A DNA stretch of 64,000 nt from Bacteroidota bacterium (GTDB taxonomy: Bacteria; Bacteroidota; Bacteroidia; AKYH767-A; 2013-40CM-41-45): the NCBI GenBank assembly GCA_016708785.1, contig JADJFC010000016.1, positions 248,001 through 312,000 of the forward strand, in the 5' to 3' direction. Below are positions 40,909 to 52,832 of the stretch, piece by piece. Within the stretch, counting starts at the first letter, position 1, and every line of letters starts with the position of its first letter. Position numbers and translations under genes: made by a program. A model generated the notes under the pieces. That model had not been told where the DNA came from and did no database searches. It saw only the letters and a list, made by a program, of their open reading frames with translations.

Positions 40909-41096
40909 TGTGAGAGGATTAGGCTGAAATGCTTTTTCCTACTCGACTCTTAAGCGGCATCACTTCCGCACTTTACATACCCCAGCTGCGAAGGATTTTT
41001 TCAACCCTTCGCTTTTAGTACCTGTGTGATTTGAAATCCACGGTGAAAGGTAATCGTGTTTCCAATAATTACATACTGCAGGTTAATACCTTTTGA

Positions 41097-41487
41097 CTGT
41101 TCACTTGCACTGTTCATATAAGGTGGAGCGTAAAAAGGTCGAACCTTTTATTGGAGGATATTATGAAATTGGCACAAATTTGAAGGTTATTATTACAGCA
41201 AGCTTCATATTGCGAAATATTGAATTGGCTCCGCTTTTTGGGAATTCTTGCTTTGATTGCAACCACATCCAGCAAGATCCAAATTGTTTTCGCTACTTTT
41301 ATGTGGCCGAATTATAGGGAAGGTGACAACTGGTTTACCAATCCGGGAACTTACATTGTAAAAGTATTTGGAACATGTAGCAATTGATTCAAGTGTTCAT
41401 ACTGTTCTTGTCGACTATTCTAATAATAATATTTGCAATGTCAATCTCCCTCTTTTTATCAAAGAGAAAACTTCTAAATCAATTTAG
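41097..41487 (+). pseudogene. Broken short gene upstream of dnaJ-like gene
   Basis: Plus-strand pieces: a GGAGG leader before ATG 41162 (MKLAQI, then a TGA after six codons), RLLLQQASYCEILNWLRFLG-ILALI, then FATFMWPNYREGDNWFTNPG-TYIVKVFGTCSN and, after one shift, IDSSVHTVLVDYSNNNICNV-NLPLFIKEKTSKSI with a stop at ~41487, 3 bp before the DnaJ start. The C-terminal part looks like an extracytoplasmic beta domain. Not recognised. The group II intron ends 150 bp upstream. Confidence 0.35.
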
Positions 41488-41490
41488 TCA

Positions 41491-42089
41491 ATGGGAAAAA
41501 CATACTACGAAAAATTTGGCATCCAGGAAAACGCATCCATTGGTGAAATAAAAGTGCTTATAGAAGATTAGCTTTTTGTTATCATCCTGACAGAAACAGT
41601 GGCAATAAAAAGTATGAAAATATATTCAAAGAAATTAATAAAATATATCGAATACTTTCAATACCTAAACTGCGCAAAGAATACGATGAAGAATTAAGAA
41701 GATCAAGAAGCCACTCGTACACTTACGGAAATAATCAATCCAACTTTCGACGATCCCAAACGGATTTTTCCTATCAGCCACCCGAAGGATTCGATTTTGC
41801 ATCTAAGCCAACACCTAAGAGGCCTGCTATTGTTAGCTTTTGGGGCTTTTGCAAAGGGTTCTTTATTAAGAGAGTTCTCTTTCTACTCGTTGTAAGATTT
41901 ATATTTAACAATCTATTTAACTCATATGACAAATCTGCCGAATCCGATCCTGTATTACCGGGATATGTCTCCCAAAATTATCATTCAGCTGAAGTTCCTT
42001 TTGATAGTTTACATACTGCGGAGGAACAGTATCGCTATATGAGCCACGCCTTGGAGGTAAATTCCAAACTATCGAAAATGAGTCACTGA
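41491..42089 (+). CDS. DnaJ-domain membrane protein (one frameshift)
   Basis: ATG 41491: MGKTYYEKFGIQENASIGEI, then one missing base near 41552, then AYRRLAFCYHPDRNSGNKKY-ENIFKEINKIYRILSIPKLR-KEYDEELRR, a full J domain with the HPD motif that stimulates Hsp70 ATPase. After a Ser/Tyr/Asn linker come KRPAIVSFWGFCKGFFIKRV-LFLLVVRFIFNN, an amphipathic or single membrane segment, and a soluble tail ending SKLSKMSH. About 199 residues. J-domain-first with a C-terminal hydrophobic segment is a type III J-protein layout. It ends 7 bp into the oppositely oriented HD gene (convergent overlap). Confidence 0.8.
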
Positions 42090-42552
42090 ATTTTAGTGTT
42101 GAGCAATAAATTATTTCTTCCCAAGTTTCCGCCGAGCGGGGGATGCGAAGGAGGCTTCTGGAGATTTGTAATTCTATCCGCCATCTTCACCGCCCAAACA
42201 TCATATGGCAATTTTTTAATTCGCTTCAGACTATCCATCATTTGCTCCTCTTTAGGAAGTGATTCATTTTTTGTCAATGCCAACACTGCATTCGCAACCG
42301 CAGTTCCGAAATTTTCTTCCACTTCAGAAAACGTTGTGTCGGTATCTTCAATCGTATCATGCAGCAATGCTGCTTGTATTGCCAATGCAACATTGAAATC
42401 TTCGGTATTCGCATTCGCCATCAAAACTTCCATTGCTACATTGCTTAGATGCACAACATACGGCAACTCCGTTCCTGGACTTTTTAATTTATTGCTACGT
42501 GTTTTAGGGTTGCGAAGTTTATTGCGGTTTGGTGGAGGGTTTTGGGGAGCAT
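42083..42552 (-). CDS. Small HD-domain hydrolase, SpoT/MESH1-like (frameshift, substituted tail)
   Basis: The open frame from 42466 (PYVVHLSNVAMEVLM, AIQAALLHDTIEDTDTTFSE, FGTAVANAVLALTKN, DVWAVKMADRITNLQ) is an HD_4 domain with HD and the ED/KMADR metal-site motifs of small (p)ppGpp or nucleotide pyrophosphohydrolases. The N-terminus lies upstream in another frame: ATG 42552, MLPKTLHQTAINFATLKHVA, giving the first conserved His motif region. After NLQKPP the expected helical tail (usually HW...K..Y..EA) is absent; instead SHPPLGGNLGRNNLLLNTKI is read from a GC-rich element (42110-42150). Alarmone hydrolysis is inferred; activity may be affected by the lost tail. Confidence 0.75.
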
Positions 42553-42683
42553 GGGTATACTTAATATATGAGGAAATTAATCACAGTTTGCAATGTTACA
42601 AATTTTCACAAAAACCGCGGTAATTTTTTAGTTAGAGATGGCGTAAAACAAATTTTTAAAAATAATTATACTTTACTTTAATA

Positions 42684-44216
42684 CTAAGACTCGCAAATTC
42701 GCTGAAATTTCTCTGAATTAACTCGAATAACATAAACACCTGAATTATACATACTGAAGTCAAATAGTATATTTGTTTCATTGGCTCGGAAGTTCCCTTT
42801 AAATAGTGTTTCAATTTTTTGACCCATTTGATTAAACAAAGACACTTCTAATTTGTCAGAATGAATTCCATGTAAAACTAATGATCCTTGATTTGAAGTT
42901 GGGTTTGGGATGAAGGATGCATCAATGGATTTTAAGCTTATATTTTGGAGGCCAACTGTTGTTAAATCATAAACGGCAGAGAAAGAATGACACCCGTTGG
43001 AGTCAGTTGTTTCAACCGTATACAGACCATTTGCTAGTGCAGTATACGATTGATTAGTTGCTCCTGAAATTAACGTATCATTGAGGTACCATTGATAATT
43101 AGATGCAATGCTTGAATAAAGGGTGTCTGAAATACGTGAAATTGTTGGTTGGACTGGAGTATGAACTAAGATTGAAATCGAATCAGATATCGCTTGGAGA
43201 CCTATTGAATCAGTGACGGTCACAAAATAATTTCCGCCTGTTGTCACCAAAATACTTTGTGTTGTATCTCCAGTTGACCATAAATAATCGTATCCAATTG
43301 TTGCAGTCAGTATTGTGGTGTCGCCAAAACAAAATTCCATTTGTCCTGAAATTCCACAATATTTACAGTAAAACCCCAATCCAAATATTTATCCCAGATA
43401 ATATTTAACGTTGAATCCAATTTTGATAGGTATGCAACACTATAAGTTCCGGAATTTGGAGATAATTCAACTCCGAACATATAATTTCCATCATGAGAGG
43501 TTGAGGTTACCGATTGAAAAACTAATGACCCTCCATAAGCTGTGTCTGTAATAGAAAAAGTATTGCTTAATACTCCTGCCGTATCAAAAAGCAGTAAACT
43601 TGCAGAAGCTGCTGCTACCCAATTAAAACTAGCAAGGAATAATCTATTAGATTTATCAAGTGCCATACCATTAGTAGCATGATTTCCGCCTCCTGTAGCA
43701 AGCCAACTATTAGTGGAAGGGTAGTTTATTTTTGTCCCCAGTGCTATATCCGCCACCGCCCAAAAAAGTACCAACAGCTATGACGAAATCATTATTACTA
43801 TCCCTTAAAACTATATCCACATTAGGACCATTTACTCCTCCACCGTAATAAATACTATCAATACTTTGGAAATTTGAATCAACCAATAAATAATAGCCGG
43901 TATAGTTATTTCCACTTGTGTCATCTGAATAACCGCAAATAGCAAAACCACCATTTAAATCATCAGTAGTAATATCTTGAACAGATACCCTACTATCCCG
44001 CAGCCTTGGAAAAAAAGTAGACATCAAATTTCCATAACGATCAATCTGATAAATAAGTCCATTTTGCAATGAGTCTCCTGTACCAATAAAATTACCATCA
44101 CCCAATTCTTCAATTGCGTTTAAGGACGTTAAAGGATAAGTTCTCTCAAATGTAACTTGTCCGTAAAGACTAAGACAATAAATCAAAGTCGTTAAATTTA
44201 GTAGGATAAATTTCAT
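42684..44216 (-). CDS. T9SS-secreted protein, two frameshifts
   Basis: Pieces 43710-44216 (signal LNLTTLIYCLSLYGQ, ERTYPLTSLNAIEELGDGNF, DDLNGGFAICGYSDD), 43307-43774 (NGMALDKSNRLFLASFN, GYDYLWS later) and 42684-43379 (TILTATIGYDYLWSTGDTTQ-SI, a PKD-like module; ASNYQWYLNDTLISGATNQS-YTA, an Ig-like module; then Por tail ASFIPNPTSNQGSLVLHG ... GVYVIRVNSE). The N-terminal half is a narrative beta-propeller, and the architecture is the same as at 20907 and 22485. Breaks are near 43350 and 43745 (in a C/G run). Cell-surface or secreted; function unknown. Confidence 0.7.
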
Positions 44217-44675
44217 AGTTTGTTTTTAAGTATAGAGTTTGAATAATTTTTTATGAAATTATTTAAAAAAACGACATTGCAACAAAATTTCAAAATATTA
44301 ATTTTCGTGTGCCACAATATCTTCCAAAAAGAGAGTTTTTCGCTCTTTGAGTGTTTTTTCGCTGCTCGGGAATTTTAAGCGGAATTACAGACACCGTTTC
44401 ATTTATGTAATCCATCAAGCCTCATTCTGTCCGCACTAACATTTAGTCTTGTTGTCGAGTACACCGAACTTTATTTCGCTTTTTGAAAGAGGGTGGGCGG
44501 AATCCGAATTTCATGTTGCAACATTTAAAAGCAATTGATATATTTATATATTTGCTTCAAGGAATTGGTTTAAATTTTATTGCAATTAAATTTATATGCT
44601 TATTTTTTTATCAATTATTAAATCAAACTATAACAATTGTTCTAAACCACAAGTAATACTTAAACACACAATCTT
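44217..44675 (+). promoter_or_regulatory. Divergent intergenic region with a possible -7 element (TATATTTG at 44547-44554)
   Basis: The region separates divergent T9SS genes. TATATTTG fits TAnnTTTG, 122 bp before the kelch gene; I see no -33 box at the right spacing, so this is tentative. 44370-44425 holds a degraded relative of the dispersed palindromic repeat (GGAATTTTAAGCGGAATTA ... CCATCAAGCC...CCGC). No gene otherwise. Confidence 0.35.
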
Positions 44676-46708
44676 ATGAAAACAATTTTTTTTTCTGCAA
44701 TCATGTTAATATTCTTCAGCATTCAGATACATGCTCAACAGTGGAATGAATTAAATGGAATTGGTTCGGCCAACCTCAATCAAAGATCCCTATTCCCAAA
44801 GAAAATGCTATTGCGTTTTCTACAACAAACAAATGCTATTACGGTACCGGTTGCTATACTGGCCTTATAGATCAACAATTTTTTTCTCAAATGAATGTCT
44901 ATGACCCATCATCAGATACATGGGATACTATTGCAAACTTTCCGATTCCCCGAGCATCCTCAATTTCTTTCTCAATAAATGGTATTGGTTATGTCGGTTT
45001 AGGAAATGACGATACTAACGGTTTTAATGACCTTTGGAAGTATGATACATTAGGCAATGCTTGGATACAACTTGCTTCTCTCCCTTCGGTCGGTATCAGT
45101 GAGGCAAGTTGCTTTGTGTTGAATAACAAGGCTTATGTTGTGACTGGAAGAGATTCTGCATTTAACTATTCAAATGCTTGTTGGGAATATAATCCGACTC
45201 TTAATGTATGGATCCAAAAAAATAATTTCCCCGGCATAAAAAGGACAGGTGCTTTTGGAATGAATATAAATGGGAAAGGTTATGTTGGTCTGGGGACAGA
45301 CTCAATGTATAACTACTTAATAGACCTATGGGAATACGATGATATAAATGATTCCTGGATTCAAAAAACAAATTATTCAGGATCGCCATCTTCAAAATAT
45401 TTCAATTTCACATTGAATAATAAAGGTTTCATCCATACAACTTATAATGAATTCTGGCAATACGATCCAAGTCTTAACCTCTGGTCGCAAAAAACTAATA
45501 TTCAAGATACAATTATTAATTATGCAGCAGGCTTCAATACTCTTAACAATGGCTATGTTTTATATAGTAACAATTACTCGAGACCCGGTGGGACTATCTT
45601 ATTAAAATATAATGAGGCAAGCGACACTTGGTCAACGGTTATTAATAATTCGTTTATTAGAAATACATGGAATAGCTCGATAACGATTGGCAGTAAAGGA
45701 TATAATGGAAACGATATATATGATGCGTCGACTGATCAATGGTTAACTGACACATCGAATACAAGTTGGTTATTTAGCATTAATGGACTTGGATATGGAA
45801 TTCGAAATAGTTTGTTTCAAAGTTATGATCCACTAACAAATTTATTTAGTATTAAAGCTCCTCTTGGATTTGCATCTGCAACTCAGTTGTTTTCTATAGG
45901 AAACAAAGGGATATTGTGTTGTATTAGATACAACGACTTTCGTTCGACAAGTTTGGGAATATGATACTCAGACTGACAATTGGCAAATGAAAAACCCTCT
46001 ACCTACCGACAGTTACGATTTTGCGTGCTTTTCAATAGGCGGTACAGGATATATTGGAAGTGGGTGGGACGACAACATTAGCTGGTCTACAACTACATTT
46101 TATTCATACGACCCAATTCAAGATTTGTGGACGCAAAAACCAGATCTACCTTTCACTAGTAGAGAATTTGCCTTGGGATTAGGTACATCTACCAAAGGAT
46201 ATATCGGATTTGGAGATGTTGCTACTGCACAATCTTCGGCTGTTCTTGGCGACATTTACGAATATGACCCTGTTTTTGAAACGTGGAGAGCGCTACCATC
46301 GCTTTCACCAAGAAATGCAGCAGTTGGATTTATAATTAACGATCAGGTTTATTGTGGTGGAGGAAGAATCCCAAGTTCATATTTCCCTTATGAATATTAT
46401 GATTTTTATTCTCTCGATACAAGCACTTCAACAGCTATAAGCAATATACCGTTTGAAGCTGTTTCCTTTCTTGTATATCCTAACCCAACAAGTGGAAGTT
46501 TAAAAATTGACTATTCATTAAAAAATAAATCAATAATTAAAATTGAACTTTTCAATATTCTTGGGGACAAAATAAAAATAATTGCGGAAGAACTTAAAGA
46601 TGCGGCAAGTATTCTACACAATCAGATTTAAATTTTCCCGCTGGTATGTACTTCCTTAAATTACAGGTTGGGGATACTTCATCGATTAAAAAAATACTAC
46701 TTGAGTAA
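44676..46708 (+). CDS. T9SS-secreted kelch-repeat protein (frameshifted)
   Basis: Signal MKTIFFSAIMLIFFSIQIHA-Q. Kelch blades follow with recurring G.GYVGLG....FNDLWKYD...NAW and W.YDPSLNLW.QK motifs (44891-45964, then 45987-46631), about seven or eight blades, so a beta-propeller. A Por tail FLVYPNPTSGSLKIDYSLKN ends, after a last shift, as LNFPAGMYFLKLQVGD...KKILLE to stop 46708. Breaks near 44800, 45920 and 46628. Secreted kelch propellers generally bind ligands or polysaccharides; specific role unknown. Confidence 0.8.
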
Positions 46709-46994
46709 CCCGAATTAGTTTTGCTAAGCCTATTTCATTATCAACCGTATTAGGATTATTAATCAAGAAATTCTAGTTTAAATTGGCCCGAAAAAACGGG
46801 AAGCTGACAACATGATGTCCAAGAAATTGGATCTAAAATTAGTTTTCGTAATTGATTAAAAATGTTATATTTTTGCAACTATATATAAAAGTCTTTTGAT
46901 TGGTAACGGACCTTCTCACGATGCTTCTAACTAAATATTGATTATTGGAATGTAATAAATAGTAATTTTAGAATTATCAAAAACATACAAAAAA

Positions 46995-49544
46995 TTGAAA
47001 AATAGACTCCTTCTTCTGGCCATTCTCTTTAATTGCATTTTACCTTATTCGGCAAGTGCTTGTTTGCCTACAGCGATTATTTCTGCAAGCCCCTCAAATA
47101 TTATATGCGCAGGAACATCTGTTGATTTTACCTCTACTACGACTTATGGTGGTACCGGCCCCGTAATTCAATGGTATGTTAATGGAATTTCAACAGGTCA
47201 GTTTGGTCCTTCATTTTCAACGGCATCTTTAAACAATAGTGATATTGTTTACTGCATCCTTACGAGCAATGAGCCATGTGCTAATCCAACAACAGTTGTA
47301 TCCAACTCTATCCAAATGTTGGTAAGCACAAGTGGATCTTCTTTATCAAACGGATTACTTGCGTGGTATCCTTTGGATGCTAATGCAATTGATAATAGTG
47401 GAAATGGTTTTAATGGAAATATTCAGGGAGCTATTTCTACAACTGATAGATTCAATGCTTCCAATCATGCTTTTCAATTTGATGGAACAGGTACAAATAT
47501 AACAATAGGCGATCCTGCGGGAAATTGATAATTTCAGTACAGGGCTTAGTGTAGCTTCTTGGGTTTATCTTGGTGCTAATAACGGAAATCAAGCCGCATT
47601 TGTATCAAAGTGGTCGTTTAATATTGTAGATGATCAATATCTGTTATTTATGTTGAACAACAAACCGAATTTTGCAACAGGAAATTTCACTACAGGTGCA
47701 AGTGGAGCACAATCTGCGAGCACTCTCAATGATTCAACATGGTATCATGTAGTTGGGACTTGGGATAATACAGGTAGAACTTCAGTATATATAAATGGAG
47801 CACTTAGTGTTTCTACTGTAATCGCAAACTTCAATGTAATTAACGATACGTCTTCAAGGCCTCTTCGGATTGGTACGCAAGACACAACCTACCGTGCATT
47901 TAAAGGTAAAATAGATGATGTGAGAATATACAGCAGATCACTGAACGCTCAAGAAATTTCAAATCTGTATAATGGAACTGTCAGTACTTTTGCAACTATT
48001 TCCATTAATGCATCGACTAATAATATTTGCTCCGGTTCACCTGTAACTTTTAACTCAACCATTACAGGCGGGGGATCTACTCCGGTATATCAGTGGCTTG
48101 TAAATGGAGTACAAGTTGGGACGAATTCATCTTCATTCACCAGTTACGGTTTAGCAAATGGAGATATAGTAAGTTGTCGATTGATCAGCAGTGATCCATG
48201 CATCAGTCCAAATACTGTATTATCAAATGCAGTGACAATGGTGGTGAATCAAAGTTTAACACAAAGCGTATCAATAAGTGTTTTATCAAATACAATTTGC
48301 ACAAATGATCAAGCTACTTTTGCTGCAACTTTCACTGCCGGACTAACTAATCCTTCCTTGCAATGGAAGATAAATGGAGTGGCAATTTCGGTGCAACAGG
48401 TGCTTTTTTTATTACAAGTACTCTTCAAAACAACGATGTTATTACATGTGAACTTATTAGTCAGACTTCTTGCGTTTCACCAACTACAGCGGTTTCAAAT
48501 TCAATTACAATGACTGTATTAGGATCCGTTACTCCTACTGTGAGTATTTCGGCATCTGCAACAAGTATTTGTCCTGGGACTGAGGTTACATTTACAGCTG
48601 CGCCTGTAAATGGCGGCGGCAGCCCCTCTTATGTTTGGTATATAAATGGGACAATACAAAGTGGCATGACAACCAGTGTTTTTGCAACAACTGCTCTTCA
48701 AAACAATGACATTGTAACTTGTGAGCTTACCAGCAGCTTACCATGCGCATCAACTTCAACTGTAATTTCTAATGACGTTCAGATATCAGTAACAAATTCA
48801 ATCACCCCTCAAATTTCAATTGCCGGAAACTCAGCAACAGTTTGTTTTGGTGATACTGCAGAGTTTACTGCCACTTTCAACAACGGTGGGTCCAGTCCAC
48901 TATTACAATGGTACTTAAATAGTAGCCCTATTGGCTCCGGTCTTACGGTTATTTCGCTACCAAATTTAGTGAATGGTGATATAGTATATTGTGAATTGAC
49001 CAGCAATGATGCATGTGCAAGTCCGGTAATGGTAACGTCCAACTTAGCAACTATTACAGTAACTTCTCCAATTGCGCCTCAAATAAGTTTTACGAGTGAT
49101 TGGCTATATTCTACAACTGCTCTTAGCTATCAATGGTACCTGAATGGAAGTTTAATACCAGGTGCAACTCAGGATTCATATTACCCAACAGTTCCGGGTT
49201 TTTATCAAGTTTCAGTTGTCGATGTTAATGGCTGTTCGGCCATTTCTACTCTTTGGTGTAAGCAGCGTAGGAATCGAAGAAGAGATTCAAGAAGCAAAAA
49301 TATTCGTTTATATCCTAATCCTATCAGCAATGAAGCATCCTTAGAAATACCGGCCCATCAGCAAATGCAAATTGAACTTTATTCAATTGAAGGAAAATTG
49401 CTGAAAATTTTATACAATGGTGCAAGCCTAAGTGAGCCCATATCGCTCCCTATTTCTACCTCAGATCTTATAAATGGCGTCTATTTTATTGTTGTTAAAG
49501 AACAACGCTCGGAGTTCTCATTAAAAATTATTGTAATTCATTGA
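46995..49544 (+). CDS. T9SS-secreted protein: five Ig-like modules plus LamG (frameshifted)
   Basis: Start is TTG 46995, supported by a good signal peptide (KNRLLLLAILFNCILPYSASA). Ig-like module 1 (IICAGTSVDFTSTTTYGGTG, QWYVNG), then a LamG domain (LLAWYPLDANAIDNSGNGFNG, YHVVGTWDNTGRTSVYING, KIDDVRIYSRSLNAQEI), then modules 2-5 with the repeated pattern ICxG..VTF.....GGS.P.YQWxxNG...xTxxLxNxDIVxCxLxS. Last part is an Ig-like half module (ALSYQWYLNGSLIPGAT) and a Por tail IRLYPNPISNEASLE...GVYFIVVKEQ. Breaks near 47528, 48400 and 49250. Typical adhesin of Sphingobacteria; it ends 8 bp before the converging DUF5723 gene. Confidence 0.8.
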
Positions 49545-49552
49545 TCAAAAAT

Positions 49553-50958
49553 TTAATATCGTTCAATGTCTTCCGTTTTATCTTTCTTCGGAGGAGACTT
49601 AACACCTTTTTTAAGCCAACAGAAATTAAGTCCAAAATTTAAATGTGTTAACTTACCGGATAATGGTTGTATTGTTCCAAAAAGATTATCAGAAAGAATA
49701 AAAAAGTTCAATGTTTGAAGCTGCATTACTAGTCCGCCACCAAAGGAATATATGTTGTCGTATTGTCTTGCAAAATTTAAATCCAGCGAAATATGTGTTC
49801 CAAGTTTATGCCGCACTAATAAAGTTGCGGAAGGCAGGATTTCACCTTGAAAATATGTTCCTCTTAGAGCAAGTGTAGCGAAGGTTTTTTTACCCAGCTT
49901 GTGATCGGCGCAAAGTATATACCGACTAGCCAATGAAGTGGAATACGAATTATAAGTTTTTACCGGTTTAAAGGAGTTCTCCAGCGAATCAAGGAAGTCG
50001 ATTGTATCACTTGTTGAATGCAGAAACTCATCAAGTCCAACTCCGGAGAATGAATAAATGCCATTATCTAAATGACTATTTATTGGAGCTGTATTCCAGG
50101 TAATTTTCCAATGTCAAGTGCATCAAAACTAAATACCCATTTCTCATTCATATTGAATGACACTCCAAAATTCGCAGCCCATCCACCATTATCGGTATTT
50201 GTCAGATAACTCTGCATACTTGTCGAGCTATATCCATCCGGATTATTTATTGGTGATGACGCATTGATAACTAAATCCGATTCAAGCTGTAATTTATAAT
50301 TAGTTGCATCTGTATAAGCTGAAAGTTTTGATGATTTACTTGAAATGTTTTCTATTCCATAGAGCCGTTTAATTCGAACTCCCGCACTCCATTTTTTATT
50401 GATCTGTCGTGTCATGCCAAATCCGATTTCCCAAAAATGAGACGCATCTAATTTACAATCGGCGTAATCAATAGTCTGCCCTAGAAATGCGGCATTCCCT
50501 TTGTAAAGGAGGTTCATTAAATCATCGGAATATTGGAAAAGAATTGGCAATCGCTCCGTTAAATTGAATGAAAAATAATTTTTATTTGATCGGAATCCAA
50601 ACGATAACAAGTCAAGACTATAATCTAATGCCAAAGTGTTATTAGCATTCAGATTATCAAGTAAGGTAGGTACATTGATATAGGCGTTTTCATTTTGTTT
50701 TGAATGCGCTTCTAGATAATTTAGTCCGTCATTTGTAAGATTGATATTTACATCTGAAATAAATGGCATTCCAAAATAATATATGTTTTTAGGAAAAATC
50801 GAAGGTCGATATATTATCGATTGAGCAATTTCAGGTATATATGGTAATTGGGTATTTGCCTGAGCATGAAGCTCACTCTGAAATAATATCAAAGCTCCTC
50901 CGCACAATAAAGCAGGGAGTTTTAGTGAACGCTTAAATATTTTTTTATTTAGTTTCAT
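49553..50958 (-). CDS. DUF5723-like outer-membrane beta-barrel protein (one or more frameshifts)
   Basis: Signal (LPALLCGGALILFQSELHA-Q). Body typical of the DUF5723/PorV-like barrels of Bacteroidota: NIYYFGMPFISDVNINLTND, LSFGFRSNKNYFSFNLTERL, FWEIGFGMTRQINKKWSAGV-RIKRLYG, FGVSFNMNEKWVFSFDALDI, and then in the other frame DNGIYSFSGVGLDEFLHSTS, SLASRYILCADHKLGKKTFA, LNFARQYDNIYSFGGGLVMQL, FGLNFCWLKK. Frames 50080-50958 and 49553-49933 join near 50080. Its start overlaps the stop of the lipoprotein gene 50955 (ATGA), so they are co-translated and probably form an outer-membrane complex. Exact role unknown. Confidence 0.75.
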
Positions 50959-52558
50959 TTGATATTAACCCTTGCTCGGACTCCAATTTTTATATCAAGT
51001 GTATTTGATTCCAAAACCTTTATACTATTTTGAGGGGCATTATTTGTAGTCAGGCGAGAAACGATCATCACTTTTGTAGCTTCTGAAATTCGCATTAATC
51101 GAGAATTTACTACTACTTCGTCATGTATATGGTGCGTTGGTGTGACGGCAACACCACTTGAGTTAACAGTTGCAGATTCAATGATCAAATCCTCAGGGTG
51201 AAGCAAAAGAGAGTCCAGAGCAATATAATTTGAATCCATGAAATAGATTTGAGTATAGGCATTCAAAGGAAATCCGTTAAATGCTTCAACCCGAAAAATA
51301 GCAGTATCAATATTTTCTGCATCGTTTAAATCAAAGTCGCTCGTATCAGTTACCGTGAATCGTTTTGACCATCCTTCAATGGGGGTTTTTGTAATTAAGT
51401 TAGCTGAAAAATAACTGGAATCTGTTATGAAATTTCCTACGCTTGGATTTCCTGTATTTGTTCCTGCATCCGCACCATAAATTATATAGCCGGGATGTTG
51501 TGAATAAGCAGTTGCGATATTACTATTTTGAGAGTTTACAACCAGACTATCCGATACTACCTGACCAACATATGATGCGCCTGAAATAATTTTAGGGTTT
51601 GGAAATGGTGGATTTATTGTAAAGTGTAATTGGCTGACCGCTGTTTGTTATAGGTTGAATCAAAATATTCGTAAGTCTCACAGGCATTCCAATGCTATTC
51701 TGAAACTCAATTTTTAATGTGGGATTTGTCAATGAGAATGTATCGTTAGGGTTGTCATTTAACAAATCAATTTGTGCCGAATCAACCGGAATTGGAAATT
51801 GATTGTCACCGAAATATCCGGCAGCAAAAGAATATTCAAGAGAATCAAAGTTTGCAGAAAAATTCAATCCGGTACCTGGTAATGGTGTGCCTGTTCCTGT
51901 ATTCGTATAAGTAATTCCATACAGTATTTGAAGACTGCTTGGATTAGAAGTAGAAGTGAAATTTAATTTATAGCCATTAAGGTCACTCAATGAAAATGTA
52001 TACGATGAAGTTGTCCCGTTTGACTGGTTAAATGAAATTGTTTTATTAAAGGACACTCCATTTTTTGTTGCTGCAGGAATTAAAATATTAAGGGTACCCT
52101 GTCGAGGTAAACTATTAAAAATTGAGACCTCAAGGTTCCTCTTTTAAGAAACATACTATCCAGCCTTTGTCCTGAACCAAGACTAAAAGGGAAATTATGA
52201 TTTATTATTGCGGAATAACTACCCGTCTGACTCAATGTTTGAATATTAGTTGCCGATAGTAGTGTCTCCCGGAATCTAACTGTGCCGGAACAATAAAGCA
52301 AGACGCCCCATTTTTGTAAAAAACCGAGCTTTTAGAGAGAATAAAAATATTTCCTGAATTATCAATATAAAAATCTGCTGAATTCGAAATATCCAACAAA
52401 TCGTGAATATCTACATTAGTACTTAGAATTGGCACTCCAATGTCGGCTGTCCAACCGGTAAATTCAAGATTTTTCAAATACAAGTCATCTTCCTTAATAC
52501 AAGAAAATAAACTCAAAATGACCAAAAGAAACAAAGGGGTTTTCAACTGCTTGAACAT
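50955..52558 (-). CDS. Lipoprotein partner of the barrel (frameshifted)
   Basis: Lipoprotein signal LFLLVILSLFSC-IKEDD. Four pieces: 52232-52558 (WTADIGVPILSTNVDIHDLLDI), 52080-52301, 51592-52056 (NKTISFNQSNGTTSSYTFSL, FSANFDSLEYSFAAGYFGD, TLKIEFQNSIGMPVRLTNI) and 50955-51266 (VEAFNGFPLNAYTQIYFMDS, LLLHPEDLIIESATVNSSG, VMIVSRLTTN). The beta-rich, 'F.N..G.P....I....NS' sequence resembles lipoproteins that accompany DUF5723 barrels. 4-bp overlap with the barrel gene downstream. Divergent from the 52833 operon; 52559-52832 between them is AT-rich with no gene. Confidence 0.65.
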
Positions 52559-52832
52559 TATTTTTTTAATACCTAAAGATAAAATAAGATGCCATTGCCG
52601 GACTAAAATCCCGGTTTGCGCTCCCGCATATTACGCAATAATAATAACTATTCATCACAATACACACTCAAATTAAGGTGTGAGTAGTAATTTCAATTAA
52701 ATTAATGCTAATTTATGAAAATTAAACGGCTATAATATTTTAATTAATTGTTTGATTGCTATCAAAAATTCATTAAAATTGAGCTACATTCAAATAATTA
52801 AATTTAAACAATAACCCAACATCTCAAATCTT

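Larger units (their letters stand above)
39069..40947 (+). mobile_element. Group II intron (complete, ~1.88 kb)
   Basis: A GTGTG 5' end (39069) follows CGGAA; ~570 nt of structured domain I-III sequence precedes the maturase ORF (39639-40862, domain IV), then domain V (40875-40908) and a domain VI with GGCTGAAAT...CCTACTCGAC ending about 40947, the typical ...CTACTCGAY 3' end. Exact ends are estimated to within a few bases. The flanks carry an inverted repeat (GCGGAAGTG 39063-39071; CACTTCCGC 40961-40969) and a short direct repeat (ATACCCCGCTG at 39051, ATACCCCAGCTG at 40977), so the target seems to be a palindromic element, not a gene. Confidence 0.85.
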
